DNA of 35,545 bases from positions 1 to 35,545 of the forward strand of contig NW_003124225.1 in NCBI RefSeq assembly GCF_000003605.2. The letters run 5' to 3'. Under the pieces are notes generated by a model. The model saw only the letters and a program-made list of their open reading frames with translations. It had not been told where the DNA came from and made no database searches. Source of the stretch: Saccoglossus kowalevskii (lineage: Eukaryota > Hemichordata > Enteropneusta > Harrimaniidae). Positions 35,536 to 35,545 of the stretch are shown piece after piece (position 1 is the stretch's first letter; each line of letters begins with the position of its first letter). The translations under genes were made by a program, and so were the position numbers.

Positions 35536-35545
35536 GCCTCTGTGG
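35536..35545 (+). tRNA. tRNA-Thr, 5' end only
   Basis: First ten bases of the next unit, cut by the window edge; A6 reads T. Confidence 0.7.

Larger units (their letters stand above)
1..35545 (+). repeat. tRNA-Thr(CGT) tandem array, about 168-bp unit, 211 complete units
   Basis: The complete window is a direct tandem repeat whose unit is one tRNA gene (72 bases) plus one spacer (about 95 bases). All units are on the + strand. Consensus body: acceptor GCCTCAG/CTGAGGC, bases 8-9 TG, D stem GCC/GGC with loop AAGTGGTAA, base 26 G, anticodon stem TCGGT/ACCGA with loop CTCGTAA, variable loop AGATC, T stem ATGGG/CCCAT with loop TTCAACC, discriminator T73. Anticodon CGT decodes ACG (Thr). No intron and no encoded CCA. 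Spacers are AT-rich, of similar length throughout, and hold no other gene; no gap above 300 bases lacks a tRNA. The array enters and leaves the window inside a unit. Individual units below list only what differs from this consensus. Confidence 0.98.

Noticed and set aside
1..35545. CRISPR array
   Set aside because: The period is regular, but the repeated part is a 72-base cloverleaf tRNA and the spacers are themselves related to each other rather than unique.
1..35545. tRNA-derived SINE
   Set aside because: No dispersed insertion, no target-site duplications, no poly-A or LINE-like tail; units are head to tail and many keep a complete cloverleaf with acceptor stem.
1..35545. Bacterial, phage or organellar tRNA cluster
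   Set aside because: No encoded CCA, only one isoacceptor, A and B boxes with a downstream TTTT, and body similarity to eukaryotic cytosolic tRNA-Thr.
1..35545. Assembly artefact that simply repeats one read
   Set aside because: Units differ in many linked ways and the order of variants is not periodic across the window, so simple duplication of one read is unlikely. Local collapse or polishing errors are still possible and are listed as findings.

Overview
The whole 35,545-base window is one uninterrupted head-to-tail array of tRNA-Thr(CGT) genes on the + strand. I count 211 complete tRNA-length units plus a partial unit at each edge, spaced 166-168 bases apart (mean about 167.8). The array runs off both ends, so its true size is unknown. 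No protein-coding gene, rRNA, transposase or CRISPR array is visible.

The unit is a 72-base tRNA (including discriminator base 73) followed by an AT-rich spacer of about 95 bases. The best copies fold into a perfect cloverleaf: 7-bp acceptor, 3-bp D stem with a 9-base D loop, 5-bp anticodon stem with loop CTCGTAA, 5-base variable loop and 5-bp T stem. The anticodon CGT reads threonine codon ACG. There is no intron and no encoded CCA. An A box (TGGCCAAGTGG) and a B box (GGTTCAACC) lie inside the gene, and a TTTT run follows about 13 bases after the 3' end. This is the layout of a eukaryotic nuclear RNA polymerase III gene. The body also resembles fungal and animal tRNA-Thr (TGGCCAAG, GGTAAGGCG, AGATCAT, GGTTCAA). 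The species cannot be told from this window.

The copies are not equal. By eye, 23 units are perfect and about 20 more differ only by wobble pairs or loop changes. The rest fall into recurring sublineages: acceptor mismatch C5-A68 (about half of all units); T-stem mismatch T51-C63; A53 plus A72 with a distinct downstream spacer; T48 plus A55, which breaks the T loop and B box; A62 plus A68 with or without T70; and short T-arm-deleted forms. Six units have anticodon CGA (serine-type) and two have TGT. Position numbers in the entries use standard tRNA numbering.

The sublineages recur in the same order at a distance, so the array has higher-order repeats like centromeric satellite DNA. Examples are an 8-unit 1,342-base direct duplication (10025-12708), a 12-unit block at 4994-6907 repeated at 28327-30240 and, with deletions, at 32855-35271, a 12-unit block at 8514-10432 repeated at 26480-28398, and blocks with offsets of 2,181 and 2,016 bases. 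Several hybrid units mark exact two-unit losses. Together these show growth and turnover by unequal exchange. Many changes are CpG to TpG/CpA, which suggests the array is or was methylated. The perfect copies could be expressed; whether the array is a working gene cluster, a largely silent satellite made from a tRNA gene, or both cannot be settled from sequence alone.
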